DNA from: Pseudodesulfovibrio cashew
Lineage (GTDB): Bacteria > Desulfobacterota > Desulfovibrionia > Desulfovibrionales > Desulfovibrionaceae
Assembly (NCBI RefSeq): GCF_009762795.1
Contig: NZ_CP046400.1
Span: forward strand, 1,155,501-1,219,500
Direction: 5' to 3'
DNA length: 64,000 bases
Shown: positions 47,074-56,589 of the stretch, piece by piece
How the letters are laid out: each line of letters opens with the position of its first letter
How positions within the stretch are numbered: position 1 is the first letter of the stretch
Notes under the pieces: generated by a model
The model's database searches: none
What the model was told of the DNA's origin: nothing
The model's input: the letters and a program-made list of their open reading frames with translations, nothing else
Program-made: the position numbers and the translations under genes

Positions 47074-47928
47074 CTAGCCGATCAGGGACAGCGCCATCTG
47101 CGGCAGAGAGTTGGCCTGAGAGAGCATGGCCACAGCAGACTGAGTGATGATCTGCTGCTTGGTGTACTCCGTCATTTCAGTGGCCACATCCACATCCGAG
47201 ATGCGGGATTCCGCCGCCTGGAGGTTTTCCGCCTGGATTTCCAGGTTGGAAATGGTTGCCGAGAGCCTGTTCTGCATGGCTCCCAGATTGGCGCGGATCT
47301 TGTCCTTGGAGACGATGGCCGCGTCCAGGGCCTCGAGGGAGGCCTGGGCCAGGGCCTGGGTGGAGACGGTGGCGCCGGCACCGGTGCCGCTGCCAATGCC
47401 CACTCCCAGCGAGGAGGCCGTACACGTGTCGATAGTCACGGCGTACTTGTCCTCGGCGGAGTCGTTGCCGGTGCCGAAATGCACGGTCAGGCCGGTGCCG
47501 GACAGGTTGCCGTTGAGCAGGTAGATGCCGTTGAAGTCCGTGGCGTTGGCGATTCGGGTGATTTCCGAGGCCATGGCCTGGTACTCCGAGTCAATGATCA
47601 GCCGCTGGTCATCCGTGTAGGTGCCGGTGGCGGCCTGCTCGGCCAGTTCCTTCATGCGGATGAGCTTCTCGTCAATGACGGAGAGGGCGCCGTCCGCAGT
47701 CTGGATCATGGAGATGCCGTCGTTGGCATTCCTGACTCCCTGGTCGAGGGTCGAGATGTCGGAACGCATCAATTCGCGGACCGCGAGTCCTGCCGCATCG
47801 TCCGCAGCGGAGTTGATGCGAAGTCCCGAAGAGAGTCGTTCGGTTGAGGTGCTCAACGCGTTGTAGGCGTCGTTGAGGTGGCGGGCTGCCGAATTAGCCA
47901 TAGTGTTGTTGTTAACTACCAGAGACAT
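47074..47928 (-). CDS. Flagellin, 284 aa
   Basis: The N-terminal D0/D1 (SLVVNNNTMANSAARHLNDAYNALSTSTERLSSGLRINSAADDAAGLAV) and C-terminal D1/D0 (LGAMQNRLSATISNLEIQAENLQAAESRISDVDVATEMTEYTKQQI) are complete. The variable centre is short, as is common in sulfate-reducers, and contains a Cys in TIDTCTAS. AAGGAGG before ATG 47928 decides the start. I found no clear sigma-28 or sigma-54 box upstream. It is transcribed separately from the hook operon on the same strand. Confidence 0.96.
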   Translation of the reverse strand: MSLVVNNNTMANSAARHLNDAYNALSTSTERLSSGLRINSAADDAAGLAVRELMRSDISTLDQGVRNANDGISMIQTADGALSVIDEKLIRMKELAEQAATGTYTDDQRLIIDSEYQAMASEITRIANATDFNGIYLLNGNLSGTGLTVHFGTGNDSAEDKYAVTIDTCTASSLGVGIGSGTGAGATVSTQALAQASLEALDAAIVSKDKIRANLGAMQNRLSATISNLEIQAENLQAAESRISDVDVATEMTEYTKQQIITQSAVAMLSQANSLPQMALSLIG

Positions 47929-48181
47929 ACTTTCCTCCTTGAAAGCTTGTGCATCCATGCAGAACCCGATTCACCATGAGTCGGATTCAATTTGCACATG
48001 TATACGGAGGAAAATGCGCAGACCGTTCATGTGGGAAAAAAATTCCCTGCTCGGTAGTGCAGTGGCTGATTAGAAAAGTACAGTCTGTCTTAATGTTTCT
48101 TTATGTAATTTATAAAATTTAACAAAAAAATGATTCCTCTGCCCAATCTAAATACTTATTTTGATACTAAAGGAGTATGTA

Positions 48182-48892
48182 ATGAATGACATCTTGCTCG
48201 TCGACGACGACCCGGAACTGGCGGAAATGGTCACCAGTTACCTGGCCGGAGAAGGCTTCACCTGGGAGGTGGCCTTCAGCGGAAAGGAAGGACTGGGCAA
48301 ACTCAAGGACAAGGAATACGGGCTCGTTCTTCTGGACGTCATGTTGCCGGACATGAGCGGATTCAACATCCTCTCTTCACTGCGAACCCACTCCCAGGTG
48401 CCTGTGGTCATGCTCACCGGCAGGGGAGACGAGATCGACCGCGTGGTCGGCCTGGAAATGGGCGCGGACGACTACATAGCCAAGCCCTTTGCCCTGCGCG
48501 AGCTGCTGGCGCGAATCCGCGCCGTGTTACGCCGTTATTCGGCGGTCCCGGAAGGAGAGGACGGGCGGTCCGGTCCGGTGCTCAAGAAGACCATCGAGTT
48601 CGGTGGCGTCACCCTGAATCGCAATGCCCGGACCCTGGCCCTGGACGACTCCCCCGTGCACCTGACCTCCACCGAGTTCGACCTGGTGGAACAGCTGGCC
48701 ATGAATATGGGCAGCGTGGTCGAACGTGGCTCGCTCATGGAGAAGGCCCTGGGGCGGGGAGAGGATTTCGACGACTACGTTCTCAACGTGCACATGAGCA
48801 ACCTGCGCAAAAAGCTCGGCGATCACGTCAGCATCAAGACCATTCGCGGCAAGGGATACCTGCTCGCCGCGCCCCAGCCGGGAGAGGCGTGA
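48182..48892 (+). CDS. OmpR-family response regulator, 236 aa
   Basis: The receiver domain (about 1-118) has LLVDDDPE, phospho-Asp in LVLLDVMLPDMSGFNI, MLTGRGDEIDR and the Lys in YIAKPFAL. The DNA-binding winged helix (about 135-232) has LTSTEFDLVEQLAMNMGSVVERGSLMEKALG and ends IKTIRGKGYLLAAP. AAGGAG fixes ATG 48182. It leads an operon with the TonB receptor, YfiR-like and kinase genes, so its partner is probably the kinase at 51340. The 253-base region upstream is AT-rich. Confidence 0.9.
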   Translation: MNDILLVDDDPELAEMVTSYLAGEGFTWEVAFSGKEGLGKLKDKEYGLVLLDVMLPDMSGFNILSSLRTHSQVPVVMLTGRGDEIDRVVGLEMGADDYIAKPFALRELLARIRAVLRRYSAVPEGEDGRSGPVLKKTIEFGGVTLNRNARTLALDDSPVHLTSTEFDLVEQLAMNMGSVVERGSLMEKALGRGEDFDDYVLNVHMSNLRKKLGDHVSIKTIRGKGYLLAAPQPGEA

Positions 48893-50808
48893 TGCGGAGC
48901 GGAGGGGCGGCCCTGGCATTGTGGCTCTGCTACGCCCTTCTGTTCGGCCTTTATCCCGTCGCGGCCCTTGGCGATGACAGTGGCGAGCTCGCCTCCCTGG
49001 ATCTCGAGGAGCTGATGGAGGTGGAAGTGGTCACGGCCACGCGCCGTGCCGAACCCCTGTCCCAGGTGGCGGGGGCCATCGTCGTGCTCGACGAGGAGGA
49101 CATCTTCCGATCCGGGGCCACCTCCCTGGCCGAGGTGCTCAAGCTCGTGCCCGGCGTACATGTGGCCCAGATGGACCTGGACCGCTGGGCCGTGGGCATT
49201 CGCGGCTTCAACGGTCTGCTCAGCAACAAGCATCTCGTGCTCCTGGACGGCAGGCCCATCACTTCCCCGACCACGGCGGGAGTGGACTGGGGCGACATCG
49301 TGCCCCTGAGCATGGTCAAGCGGATCGAGGTGGTCAAAGGCACCTGGACCCACCTGTGGGGCGCGGACTCGTTCACCGGGGTAATCAACGTCATCACCAA
49401 GACTGCGGCCGAGACCCAGGGCGGGCAGAGCGTGACCCTGGCCGGAACTTCGGGCGTGTCCGAGACCCTCCGCTACGGAGGAGCCCTGGGAGACAACGGA
49501 AACTACCGGGCCTACACCGAATTGGGCTACCAGTCCGGCAACTGGATCGCCGAGAAACAGGATGCCCGCAGCTCCAGCGACTGGAAGAAGAAGCGGTTCG
49601 GGTTTCGCACCGATTGGGAAAATGCCTTTACCGATGCGCTTTCCCTCCAGGGCGATCTTTCGGTTTCCAGCATCGAGGACGGCGCTTCCGCCAACATGCA
49701 CGTCTACGACTCGCACACCCGGGACAGAGTTAACGGTTACGCCCAGTTCGTCTGGAACAGAGCCCTGGGGCTGGATTCCGGCATCAATTTCCGGACCTCC
49801 TTCACCCGCAACGAGACCTCGGTGGACGACCTCACCGGCGGCACCAACACCCTGGACGCCGAGGTCCAGTACGCGGCCGAACAGATGGGCGCGCACCGTT
49901 TCACCTGGGGCATGGGCAGCCGCTACTACTGGGACAATATCGAGAGCGGAGACCACACCAGCATCGGTCAGGACAACCGGTACACCTTCACGGCCAACGG
50001 CTTCGCCATGGACCGGATCACCCTGAGCGAAGACAGCCTCTACCTCACCCTCGGCACCAAGTTCGATTACTTCGGGCAGACTCCGATCGAAATACAACCC
50101 ACGGCCCGGCTACTGCACACCCGGGGGGACAAGGAGTTCTGGCTGGCCGTGTCCCGCGCCGTCCGCGCCGATACCCGCTGGCAGCGGAGCGGCAGCTACG
50201 TCATCGACGACCATGGGGTGGCGTACACGGTGAATCCGCCAGACTCCCTGACCACGGAAAAACTGCTCTCTTACGAGGCGGGCTACCGGCAGCGGATCGC
50301 GCCCGACCTGCGCTGGGACCTCTCCCTGTATGTCAACGACTACGACGAGCTGGCCATGCTCGTATTCAACCACGCCACTCATACCGCCACCCTGGGCAAC
50401 GTGCTCAAGGGCACGGCCTACGGGGTGGAGGCGCAGTTGGAGTGGAAGGCTGCGGACTGGCTTACCCTGCGTCCCTCGGCCAGCACCATTTACCAGAACA
50501 TCTACGGCATGGATGAACCCCCCGGTGGCGAATCCATGCCCGAGGAAGGGCTCGGCTACGAGCTGAAGCTCCAGACCATGACCACGCCCATGAAGGACGT
50601 GGGGTTCGATTTCCTGGTCGGCTACATGGATGGCCCCACCGATCGCAACCTCCCCGGCTACTTCTCCCTGGAAGCCCATACATCCTGGCGGGCCTCCGAA
50701 ACCCTCATGCTCGAACTCATCGGACGGAACCTCGGCGAGGCCACGGAACAATACTCCAGCCTCCAGGTGGGACCGAGCGTGGATCTGCGCATAACCTGGG
50801 ACTTCTGA
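48892..50808 (+). CDS. TonB-dependent outer membrane receptor, 638 aa
   Basis: A signal peptide (about 1-24) is followed by a TonB-box-like segment (LMEVEVVTATRR), a plug domain (about 40-165, GATSLAEVLKLVPGVHVAQMD, LVLLDGRPI, IEVVKGTWTHLWGADSFTGVINVITKTA) and a 22-strand type barrel ending in aromatic DLRITWDF. The plug most resembles vitamin B12/colicin-type receptors. The ligand is unknown. Start ATG 48892 overlaps the regulator stop (TGATG); a GTG one codon upstream is the alternative. Its end overlaps the YfiR gene by one base. Confidence 0.92.
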   Translation: MRSGGAALALWLCYALLFGLYPVAALGDDSGELASLDLEELMEVEVVTATRRAEPLSQVAGAIVVLDEEDIFRSGATSLAEVLKLVPGVHVAQMDLDRWAVGIRGFNGLLSNKHLVLLDGRPITSPTTAGVDWGDIVPLSMVKRIEVVKGTWTHLWGADSFTGVINVITKTAAETQGGQSVTLAGTSGVSETLRYGGALGDNGNYRAYTELGYQSGNWIAEKQDARSSSDWKKKRFGFRTDWENAFTDALSLQGDLSVSSIEDGASANMHVYDSHTRDRVNGYAQFVWNRALGLDSGINFRTSFTRNETSVDDLTGGTNTLDAEVQYAAEQMGAHRFTWGMGSRYYWDNIESGDHTSIGQDNRYTFTANGFAMDRITLSEDSLYLTLGTKFDYFGQTPIEIQPTARLLHTRGDKEFWLAVSRAVRADTRWQRSGSYVIDDHGVAYTVNPPDSLTTEKLLSYEAGYRQRIAPDLRWDLSLYVNDYDELAMLVFNHATHTATLGNVLKGTAYGVEAQLEWKAADWLTLRPSASTIYQNIYGMDEPPGGESMPEEGLGYELKLQTMTTPMKDVGFDFLVGYMDGPTDRNLPGYFSLEAHTSWRASETLMLELIGRNLGEATEQYSSLQVGPSVDLRITWDF

Positions 50809-51347
50809 TGCGCGGAATTCGGACCCTGTGCGCCACGCTCCTCCTGGGGATGACTCTCCTCTTCCCGGCTCCGGCCCATGCCGGAGGCAGGCGGCTGACC
50901 GCCAGCAGCGAGCAGTTGCAGGCCCTGTTCGTGCAGCGGCTGGTCAAGTACGTGGCCTGGCCGGGCGCGACTGGTCCCGCGCCGGGCGAGCCGTTCATCG
51001 TCGCCGCCACGGACGCCCGGAGCCTCAGGCCGTATTTCGACTCCGCCGCCGGACCGGATCATTTCGAGCTGGTGCAGTGGCCCGCCGAGAAGTTCCACGT
51101 CCTCGTGGTCAACAACGCTCCGGAACGGGAGGCCGCCGCCATCCTCCAGCGGGAGGCCGGGAGGCCGGTGCTGACCATCGGGCAGAGTGCACAGAATCTT
51201 CGACTGGGCGTCATCGTCAACTTCCGCATGGTGGGCGGCAAGATCCGCCTGCAGGTCAACCCCGTGGCTGCTGAGCGGGCCGGATTGTACATCAGTTCCA
51301 AGTTGTTGCGGATAGCACAGATATATCGGGAGAATGACGATGAGTGA
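50808..51347 (+). CDS. YfiR-like periplasmic protein (DUF4154), 179 aa
   Basis: A signal peptide (about 1-25) precedes a domain with LQALFVQRLVKYVAWPG and the family hallmark VNFRMVGGKIRLQVNPVAAERAGLYISSKLLRIAQI. In Pseudomonas, YfiR binds and represses the diguanylate cyclase YfiN through its periplasmic part. Here there is no cyclase gene; the downstream kinase carries a YfiN-like periplasmic domain instead. It overlaps the kinase gene by eight bases. The two Cys pairs of Pseudomonas YfiR are not seen in this protein. Confidence 0.88.
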   Translation: MRGIRTLCATLLLGMTLLFPAPAHAGGRRLTASSEQLQALFVQRLVKYVAWPGATGPAPGEPFIVAATDARSLRPYFDSAAGPDHFELVQWPAEKFHVLVVNNAPEREAAAILQREAGRPVLTIGQSAQNLRLGVIVNFRMVGGKIRLQVNPVAAERAGLYISSKLLRIAQIYRENDDE

Positions 51348-52881
51348 TGTCGGGCTCACCCCTCTGGGGCGGAAGATCGCCGCCGCCATCCTCGGCACCA
51401 CGCTGCTGGCGCTCATCTTGGGGTTCCTGCTGAACCTGGGCCCCACGGTCTACGGGTTCCGCCAGGCCGCGGCGGAGCGGGCGAGTGCTCAGGCCGAGCT
51501 GCTGGCCGCCTCCCTGGCCGCTTCCGTGGATTTCGATGACCCGGCGGCCGCAGCCGAGAGCCTGGCGACCCTTTCCCTGGTCCGCGACGTGGCCGGGGCC
51601 GCTGTTTATGTGGGGACGTCCGCAACGCCTTTTGCCGCGTACGGAGTCTCTCCGGCACGGGTGGACGTCTCTTCGCTCACGGTCAGTTCGGGCTTCTCGG
51701 ACATGGTCATCGCCTCTCCGGTCCCCGCTGGGGCCAAGGGCAGCGTGCTGGTCCTCGCAATCTCCCTCGAAGAGCAGTGGAAGATACTCAAGGATTACCT
51801 CCTGGTGGGCACCGTGCTCTTCCCTGTCATATTCTTCTTCAGCTACCGGATGGCCTGGCGCTTCAGGCGCAAACTGGGGGATCCTCTGGCCGAACTTACC
51901 TCCGTGGTCCGCGAGATATCCGGGAAAAAGGACTATTCCCGTCGCGTGGACTATGAGGGCGACGACGAGATCGGCGTACTGGTGTCCGAATTCAACGCCA
52001 TGCTCCGCAGGGTTGAGCTTCGCGACGACCAGCTCAACCGGCACAAGGAGATCCTGGAGGCGACCGTGGACGAGCGGACTCTGGAGCTGCGGCGCAACCA
52101 GCTGGAGTTGTTGCGTAACAACCGCCTTCTGCTCTCCGAAATCAAGAAGCGCGCCAAGGCCGAGATGATCCGGGAGGAAGTGGAGCGCATCAACCGGCAC
52201 GACCTCAAGTCCGGGTTGAGCCTGGTTATCGGCTACCCGGAGATCCTGCTCAACGAGGGCGGCCTGACCCCCGGTCAGCAGAAGAATATCCGGCGCATCC
52301 GCGCGGCGGGTTACCGGATGTTGGACATGATCAGCAATCAGCTCGACATCTTCAAGATGGAAAAGGGCATCTACACCCTGAGCACCTCCCGCGTGGACCT
52401 CATTGAGATCGTCTGCGGGCTGGAGGAGGAGTTCGCCCCCCTGCTGGAAAAAGGGGGGGTGGAGCTGGGGATCGATCTCGACGGCAGGGAGGTTGTGGGC
52501 GACGAGTTCTTCCCGGTTACCGGCGAGGCCGCACTGCTGCGGACCATGCTTCGCAACCTGATGCAGAACGCCATCGAGGCCTCGCGGCCCGGCGACTTGG
52601 TGACCGTCTCCTTCGAGAGCGTCGGGGACGGGCGAGTTCATGTGACCAATCCCGTGGCCGTGCCTGCCGAAATTCGCCGCCGCTTCTTCGACAAGTACGT
52701 TACCAGGGGCAAGGAGAACGGCACCGGCCTGGGGACCTATTTTGCCGCGCTGGTGGCCAAGACGCACGGGGCTGACATCGCCCTGCGTACCGGAGATGAC
52801 ATGGGCACGCTGATCTCCATCCGGTTCAAGAAGACCGTCCCGGCCGACGTTTCCGAAGCGGTGGAAGACGGCGCGTCGTGA
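51340..52881 (+). CDS. Histidine kinase with CHASE8-like periplasmic domain, 513 aa
   Basis: TM1 (about 13-32) and TM2 (about 150-168) flank a sensor whose sequence ELLAASLAASVDFDDPAAAAESLATLSLVRDVAGAAVY matches the CHASE8 style of YfiN. HAMP (about 172-225) and a coiled coil lead to a phosphoacceptor INRHDLKSGLSLVIGY, then HATPase_c with N box NLMQNAIEA and G2 NGTGLGTYF. The H box HDLKS differs from the common HELRTP type. The GGGAG spacing favours ATG 51340. Its likely partner is the regulator at 48182. It converges on another kinase gene with 15 bases between stops. Confidence 0.87.
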   Translation: MSDVGLTPLGRKIAAAILGTTLLALILGFLLNLGPTVYGFRQAAAERASAQAELLAASLAASVDFDDPAAAAESLATLSLVRDVAGAAVYVGTSATPFAAYGVSPARVDVSSLTVSSGFSDMVIASPVPAGAKGSVLVLAISLEEQWKILKDYLLVGTVLFPVIFFFSYRMAWRFRRKLGDPLAELTSVVREISGKKDYSRRVDYEGDDEIGVLVSEFNAMLRRVELRDDQLNRHKEILEATVDERTLELRRNQLELLRNNRLLLSEIKKRAKAEMIREEVERINRHDLKSGLSLVIGYPEILLNEGGLTPGQQKNIRRIRAAGYRMLDMISNQLDIFKMEKGIYTLSTSRVDLIEIVCGLEEEFAPLLEKGGVELGIDLDGREVVGDEFFPVTGEAALLRTMLRNLMQNAIEASRPGDLVTVSFESVGDGRVHVTNPVAVPAEIRRRFFDKYVTRGKENGTGLGTYFAALVAKTHGADIALRTGDDMGTLISIRFKKTVPADVSEAVEDGAS

Positions 52882-52896
52882 TTTCTAACTTCTGGA

Positions 52897-54282
52897 TCAG
52901 TCCAGGGGCAGCAGCAGGGTCATACGGAATGTGCCGTTCGTCGAGGAGGCGGACATGGTGCCACCGTGGTCCTCCACGATACGCCGGGCAAAGGCGAGCC
53001 CAAGTCCGTTGCCTTCCACGTCATCGTAGCCCAACCGCTTGAACGGGGTGAAGAGCGCCTCCAGTTCCTGGGCCGTGAGCGGGGGATAGGGGTTGGAGAC
53101 CGCCACGGTCAGGGCTTCTTCCCCGGCCAGGCTCTCCACCGTGATTTCTCCGTTTTCCGGGCCGTACTTGACGGCGTTGGCGAGCACATTGTCCAGGACC
53201 ATGCGGATATCCTCGGCGCGACAGCGATATGCGGGCAGGGAGGATGCCACGCGCCTGACGGTCATGGCCTTGCGCTCCATGAGCGGCTGCTGGCGTTGCA
53301 CGGCTTCTTCGATGAAATCGTTCAGGTCGATGGCGTCCTCGCGCGGGCCGGGGTCCTGGAGATCAAACTTGGAGAGGCGGAGGATCTTGTCGATGAGCCC
53401 GTCCATATGGTCGATCTCGGCCTCCATCTTGGCCACGTGTTTTGCCACGCCGTCCGTTCGTCCCGAATCCAGCCGGTCGCGGATGATCTGCTGGGAGATG
53501 CGGATGCGGGCCAGGGGGCTGCGCAGCTCATGGGAGAGGTTAGCTGTCAGCTCGCGTCCGCCCCGGATCATCTTTTCCAGATTCTCCGCCATGTGGTTGA
53601 AGGTCCGGGCCAGCCTGCCCACCTCGTCCTGGCGGTTGGTGTCCACGCGGGGGGAGAAATCGCCCCTGGCGAGGTGTTCGGCGGAGTCCGTGAGCTGGTT
53701 GATGGGCCGTGAAATGCGTCGGGAAATGGGGATGAGCATCAGCGCCGAAAGCGTGCCCATGAGCAACAGCCCCTTGAAGAACCAGACCTCCTCGCGGTGT
53801 TTCCCCCACTGGTGGAGCACGTGGACGGTCAGGACGGCGCCGTGGAACGGGACCAGGGTCACGCCGTACATGTTCTTTTCCTCGGCGTTGGGGCCCCGCT
53901 CAAGCAGGTAGAGTTTGCCCCCCGCAGGGGTATCCCTGGAAAACTTGATCTCTTCGGTTCCGCTGAGCGGCGGATTGCCGGGAAAGGATTTGGCCACGGT
54001 TCGGCCGTGGTCGTCTGTCACCCAGGCGTATCCCTCGAAGGCTCGCACATAGATGCCGAGGACGTCGTCCAGCCGCCGTTCCAGGGCCGGGCCGAGTTGC
54101 CGTCTTCCGGCCAACTCCTCCCGGAGAATCTCCCGAAGCTCGTCGGTGCGTTCTTCGGCGTGCCGGGTGGGCGGCGGCTGAATCTTGCCGATGCGGACCA
54201 GCAGGACGATGGCCAGCACGGCCAGGACCTGGACGACCACGAAGGCCGCCAGAATCTTGAAGTAGAGTTGGCTTATTTTCAT
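52897..54282 (-). CDS. CpxA-like sensor histidine kinase, 461 aa
   Basis: TM1 (about 8-30) and TM2 (about 168-190) enclose a periplasmic domain of about 140 residues. HAMP (about 190-242) is followed by HisKA with SHELRSPLARIRISQQI, HATPase_c with DNVLANAVKYGPENG and GNGLGLAFARRIVEDHGG. The SHELRSPL box and layout match CpxA. The gene overlaps its regulator by four bases and lies opposite a tripartite RND pump that the pair probably controls. It is related to the kinase at 28807. Confidence 0.92.
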   Translation of the reverse strand: MKISQLYFKILAAFVVVQVLAVLAIVLLVRIGKIQPPPTRHAEERTDELREILREELAGRRQLGPALERRLDDVLGIYVRAFEGYAWVTDDHGRTVAKSFPGNPPLSGTEEIKFSRDTPAGGKLYLLERGPNAEEKNMYGVTLVPFHGAVLTVHVLHQWGKHREEVWFFKGLLLMGTLSALMLIPISRRISRPINQLTDSAEHLARGDFSPRVDTNRQDEVGRLARTFNHMAENLEKMIRGGRELTANLSHELRSPLARIRISQQIIRDRLDSGRTDGVAKHVAKMEAEIDHMDGLIDKILRLSKFDLQDPGPREDAIDLNDFIEEAVQRQQPLMERKAMTVRRVASSLPAYRCRAEDIRMVLDNVLANAVKYGPENGEITVESLAGEEALTVAVSNPYPPLTAQELEALFTPFKRLGYDDVEGNGLGLAFARRIVEDHGGTMSASSTNGTFRMTLLLPLD

Positions 54283-54986
54283 GGCTCGTCCACGAACATG
54301 TAGCCCGTGCCCCAGACGGTCTTGATGCGTTTGGCGTGCTCCGGGTACGGCTTGAGCAGGGAGCGCAGCTTGGAGATGTGTACGTCGATGCTGCGGTCAT
54401 AGGCCGAGAAGTCCCGGTCCCAGACCTTGTCCATGAGTGCGTCGCGGGTCAGGGCCCGGCCCGCATGGGTCATCAGCACCTTGAGCAGCCGGAACTCCGT
54501 GGCCGCCATCTCCAACTCGTCTGCGCCAGCGCGCAGGGTCTGCCGAGAGAGGTTGAGCGTCAGGCCGCCGGCCTGGATGGTCTTGACCCCGCCATTGCCT
54601 TCGGTCGAGCCGCCCGCCTCGAAGCGCCGGAGCACGGCCTTGATCCGTGCCAGCAGTTCGCGGGGGTTGAACGGCTTGGCCATGTAGTCGTCGGCCCCGA
54701 GCTCCAGGCCCACGATACGGTCCGTGTCCTCGCCCTTGGCCGTGAGCATGATCACGGGCACGGCGAATTCCCCGCGCAGCTCGCGCAGGACCTCCAGCCC
54801 GTCCTTGCCCGGCATCATTACGTCCAGGACCACCACGGCGGGCGATATCTCGCGCACGGTCCGGGCCGCCTCCATGCCCGAAGGCAGGGTGTGGACTGTG
54901 TAGCCGTACTCCTCCAGATATTCCAGGAGCAGTTCGCGCAGCTTGGCATCGTCGTCGATAATCAGGACAGGTCCTTGCATTTCCAT
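54279..54986 (-). CDS. CpxR-like response regulator, 235 aa
   Basis: The receiver has LIIDDDAKLRELL, phospho-Asp in VVVLDVMMPGKDGLEV, MLTAKGED and YMAKPFNP. The winged helix contains MAATEFRLLKVLMTHAGRALTRDALMDKVWDRDFSAYDRSIDVHISKLRSLL and ends RIKTVWGTGYMFV. GGGAG before ATG 54986 was chosen; an ATG two codons further in is possible. It is divergent from the efflux operon, with a CpxR-like box between them at 55039-55053. Confidence 0.92.
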   Translation of the reverse strand: MEMQGPVLIIDDDAKLRELLLEYLEEYGYTVHTLPSGMEAARTVREISPAVVVLDVMMPGKDGLEVLRELRGEFAVPVIMLTAKGEDTDRIVGLELGADDYMAKPFNPRELLARIKAVLRRFEAGGSTEGNGGVKTIQAGGLTLNLSRQTLRAGADELEMAATEFRLLKVLMTHAGRALTRDALMDKVWDRDFSAYDRSIDVHISKLRSLLKPYPEHAKRIKTVWGTGYMFVDEP

Positions 54987-55038
54987 GAATCTCCCGTACC
55001 CCCACTTCCTGCAAAAGGGAAAGGCGGCGGGCTGGTTT

Positions 55039-55053
55039 TTTACATCCTTTAAC
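55039..55053. promoter_or_regulatory. CpxR-like box
   Basis: On the minus strand GTTAA-AGGAT-GTAAA differs at one base from the CpxR consensus GTAAA-N5-GTAAA. It lies 53-67 bases upstream of the regulator and 75-89 bases upstream of the divergent efflux operon. Confidence 0.55.
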
Positions 55054-55127
55054 ACTTTTTATCATCAACTACACACTCCTACCATCTTTCTCCCGTAGTA
55101 GTGAATCATCACTCTGGGAGATTGCAC

Positions 55128-56585
55128 GTGAAATTCAATATTACGCATAGTCATTTCAAGGCCGCCTCGCCGCTGCTCTGCCTGCTGTTGCTGGTCTCTG
55201 CCTGCTCGCCGTTCAAGCCTTCGCCGCGCCAGGAACCTGTGGCACCGCTTCCGCAAGCCTTTTCCCTGTATTCGGAACAGGAGCCCGACACGGGCAGGTG
55301 GTGGGAAGCCTTCGGCAACGAGGAGCTGAACGGCCTGGTCGAGGAGGCGCTGGCCGCCAACACCGACATTCTTGTGGCCTGGGCCCGCCTGCGCCAGGCA
55401 GGGGCCACCGCCACCCAGTCCGCCGCGGACAAGTATCCGACCCTGGACGCCACCGGCGACTACTCGCACACCAGCACCCACGACAACGGCGGGCCCAAGC
55501 GGAACACCACCGCCGAGGAGCACGCCGTCGGCCTGAGTGCAGGGTATGAAGTGGACCTCTGGGGCCGCATCCGGGCCGCCTCGGCCTCGGACGACTACGA
55601 GTTCATGGCCACCCGCGAGGACGTCCGGACCACGGCCATGACCGTGGCTTCGGAGGTGGTTTCCCGCTGGCTGGAGATCCAGGCCGAGCGCCGTAAGAAG
55701 CGCATCCTGGCCGAGCAGATCAAGGCCAACCAGACCTATCTGGAGCTCATCGAGCTGCGCTTCCGCAACTCCATCTCCACGGCTCTGGACGTCTACCAGC
55801 AGCGCCAGAACCTGGCCGGAGTCCAGGCCAAGCTGCCGCCGGTGGAGTCCAACGAACAGACGCTCCTGCACGAGCTGGCCCTGCTCATGGGCAAGCCCGC
55901 CGGGAGCGTGACCGTGTCCGACGCCGACCTGCCCGAGCTTTCGTCCCTGCCGGGACTGGGCCTGCCTGCCGATCTTCTGGCCCACAGGCCTGATGTCCGG
56001 GCCGCCGGACTCCGGCTCTCTTCGGCCGACTGGTCCGTGGCAGCGGCCAGGGCCGACCGGCTGCCCTCCCTGAACCTGGCGGGCACGGCGGAGTATTCCG
56101 GCACCCAGCTGGCCACCCTTTTCAACAACTGGGCCCTGGGCCTGGCCGCTTCCATCGTGGGCCCCATCTTCGACGGCGGCTACCGCAAGGCCGAGGTGGA
56201 GAAAGCCCGGGGCGTGGTGGACGAGCGCATTGCCGACTACAGGAACACCGTCTACACGGCCTTCAAGGAAGTGGAGGACGCCCTGGTCCAGGAGAAGTGG
56301 CAGAAGAAATACATCACCGCCCTGGGCACACAGCACGATGCCGCAAGGACCTCCCTGAGCGAAGCCGTTTCCCGTTATACGCAGGGGCTGGACGACTACC
56401 TGCCCGTGCTCAGCGCATTGCTCTCCGTTCAGGACCTGGAACTGACCATGGCTGACGAGCAAACCAACCTGCTTCTGTACCGCGTGGCCCTGCACCGCGC
56501 TCTGGGCGGCGACTGGACCGACGGGCTCCAGCCTCCGGCGATCGAAACGAAACCCCGGGAAACTTCCACCGGGAACCAAGGATAA
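55128..56585 (+). CDS. RND efflux outer membrane lipoprotein, NodT/TolC family, 485 aa
   Basis: The signal peptide ends in the lipobox LVSAC (Cys near residue 24), so the protein is lipid-anchored. Two outer membrane efflux repeats follow: the first begins DTGRWWEAFGNEELNGLVEEALAANTDI, and the second contains LLAHRPDVRAAGLRLSSADWSVAAARADRLPSLNL. These are NodT/OprM hallmarks. GGGAG seven bases before GTG 55128 decides the start. It is the first gene of the pump operon, five bases before the adaptor gene. Confidence 0.93.
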   Translation: MKFNITHSHFKAASPLLCLLLLVSACSPFKPSPRQEPVAPLPQAFSLYSEQEPDTGRWWEAFGNEELNGLVEEALAANTDILVAWARLRQAGATATQSAADKYPTLDATGDYSHTSTHDNGGPKRNTTAEEHAVGLSAGYEVDLWGRIRAASASDDYEFMATREDVRTTAMTVASEVVSRWLEIQAERRKKRILAEQIKANQTYLELIELRFRNSISTALDVYQQRQNLAGVQAKLPPVESNEQTLLHELALLMGKPAGSVTVSDADLPELSSLPGLGLPADLLAHRPDVRAAGLRLSSADWSVAAARADRLPSLNLAGTAEYSGTQLATLFNNWALGLAASIVGPIFDGGYRKAEVEKARGVVDERIADYRNTVYTAFKEVEDALVQEKWQKKYITALGTQHDAARTSLSEAVSRYTQGLDDYLPVLSALLSVQDLELTMADEQTNLLLYRVALHRALGGDWTDGLQPPAIETKPRETSTGNQG

Positions 56586-56589
56586 ATTT

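Noticed and set aside
47929-48181. Sigma-28 or sigma-54 promoter for flagellin
   Set aside because: Both strands were read for GG-N10-GC and for TAAA-N15-GCCGATAA patterns; nothing convincing was found.
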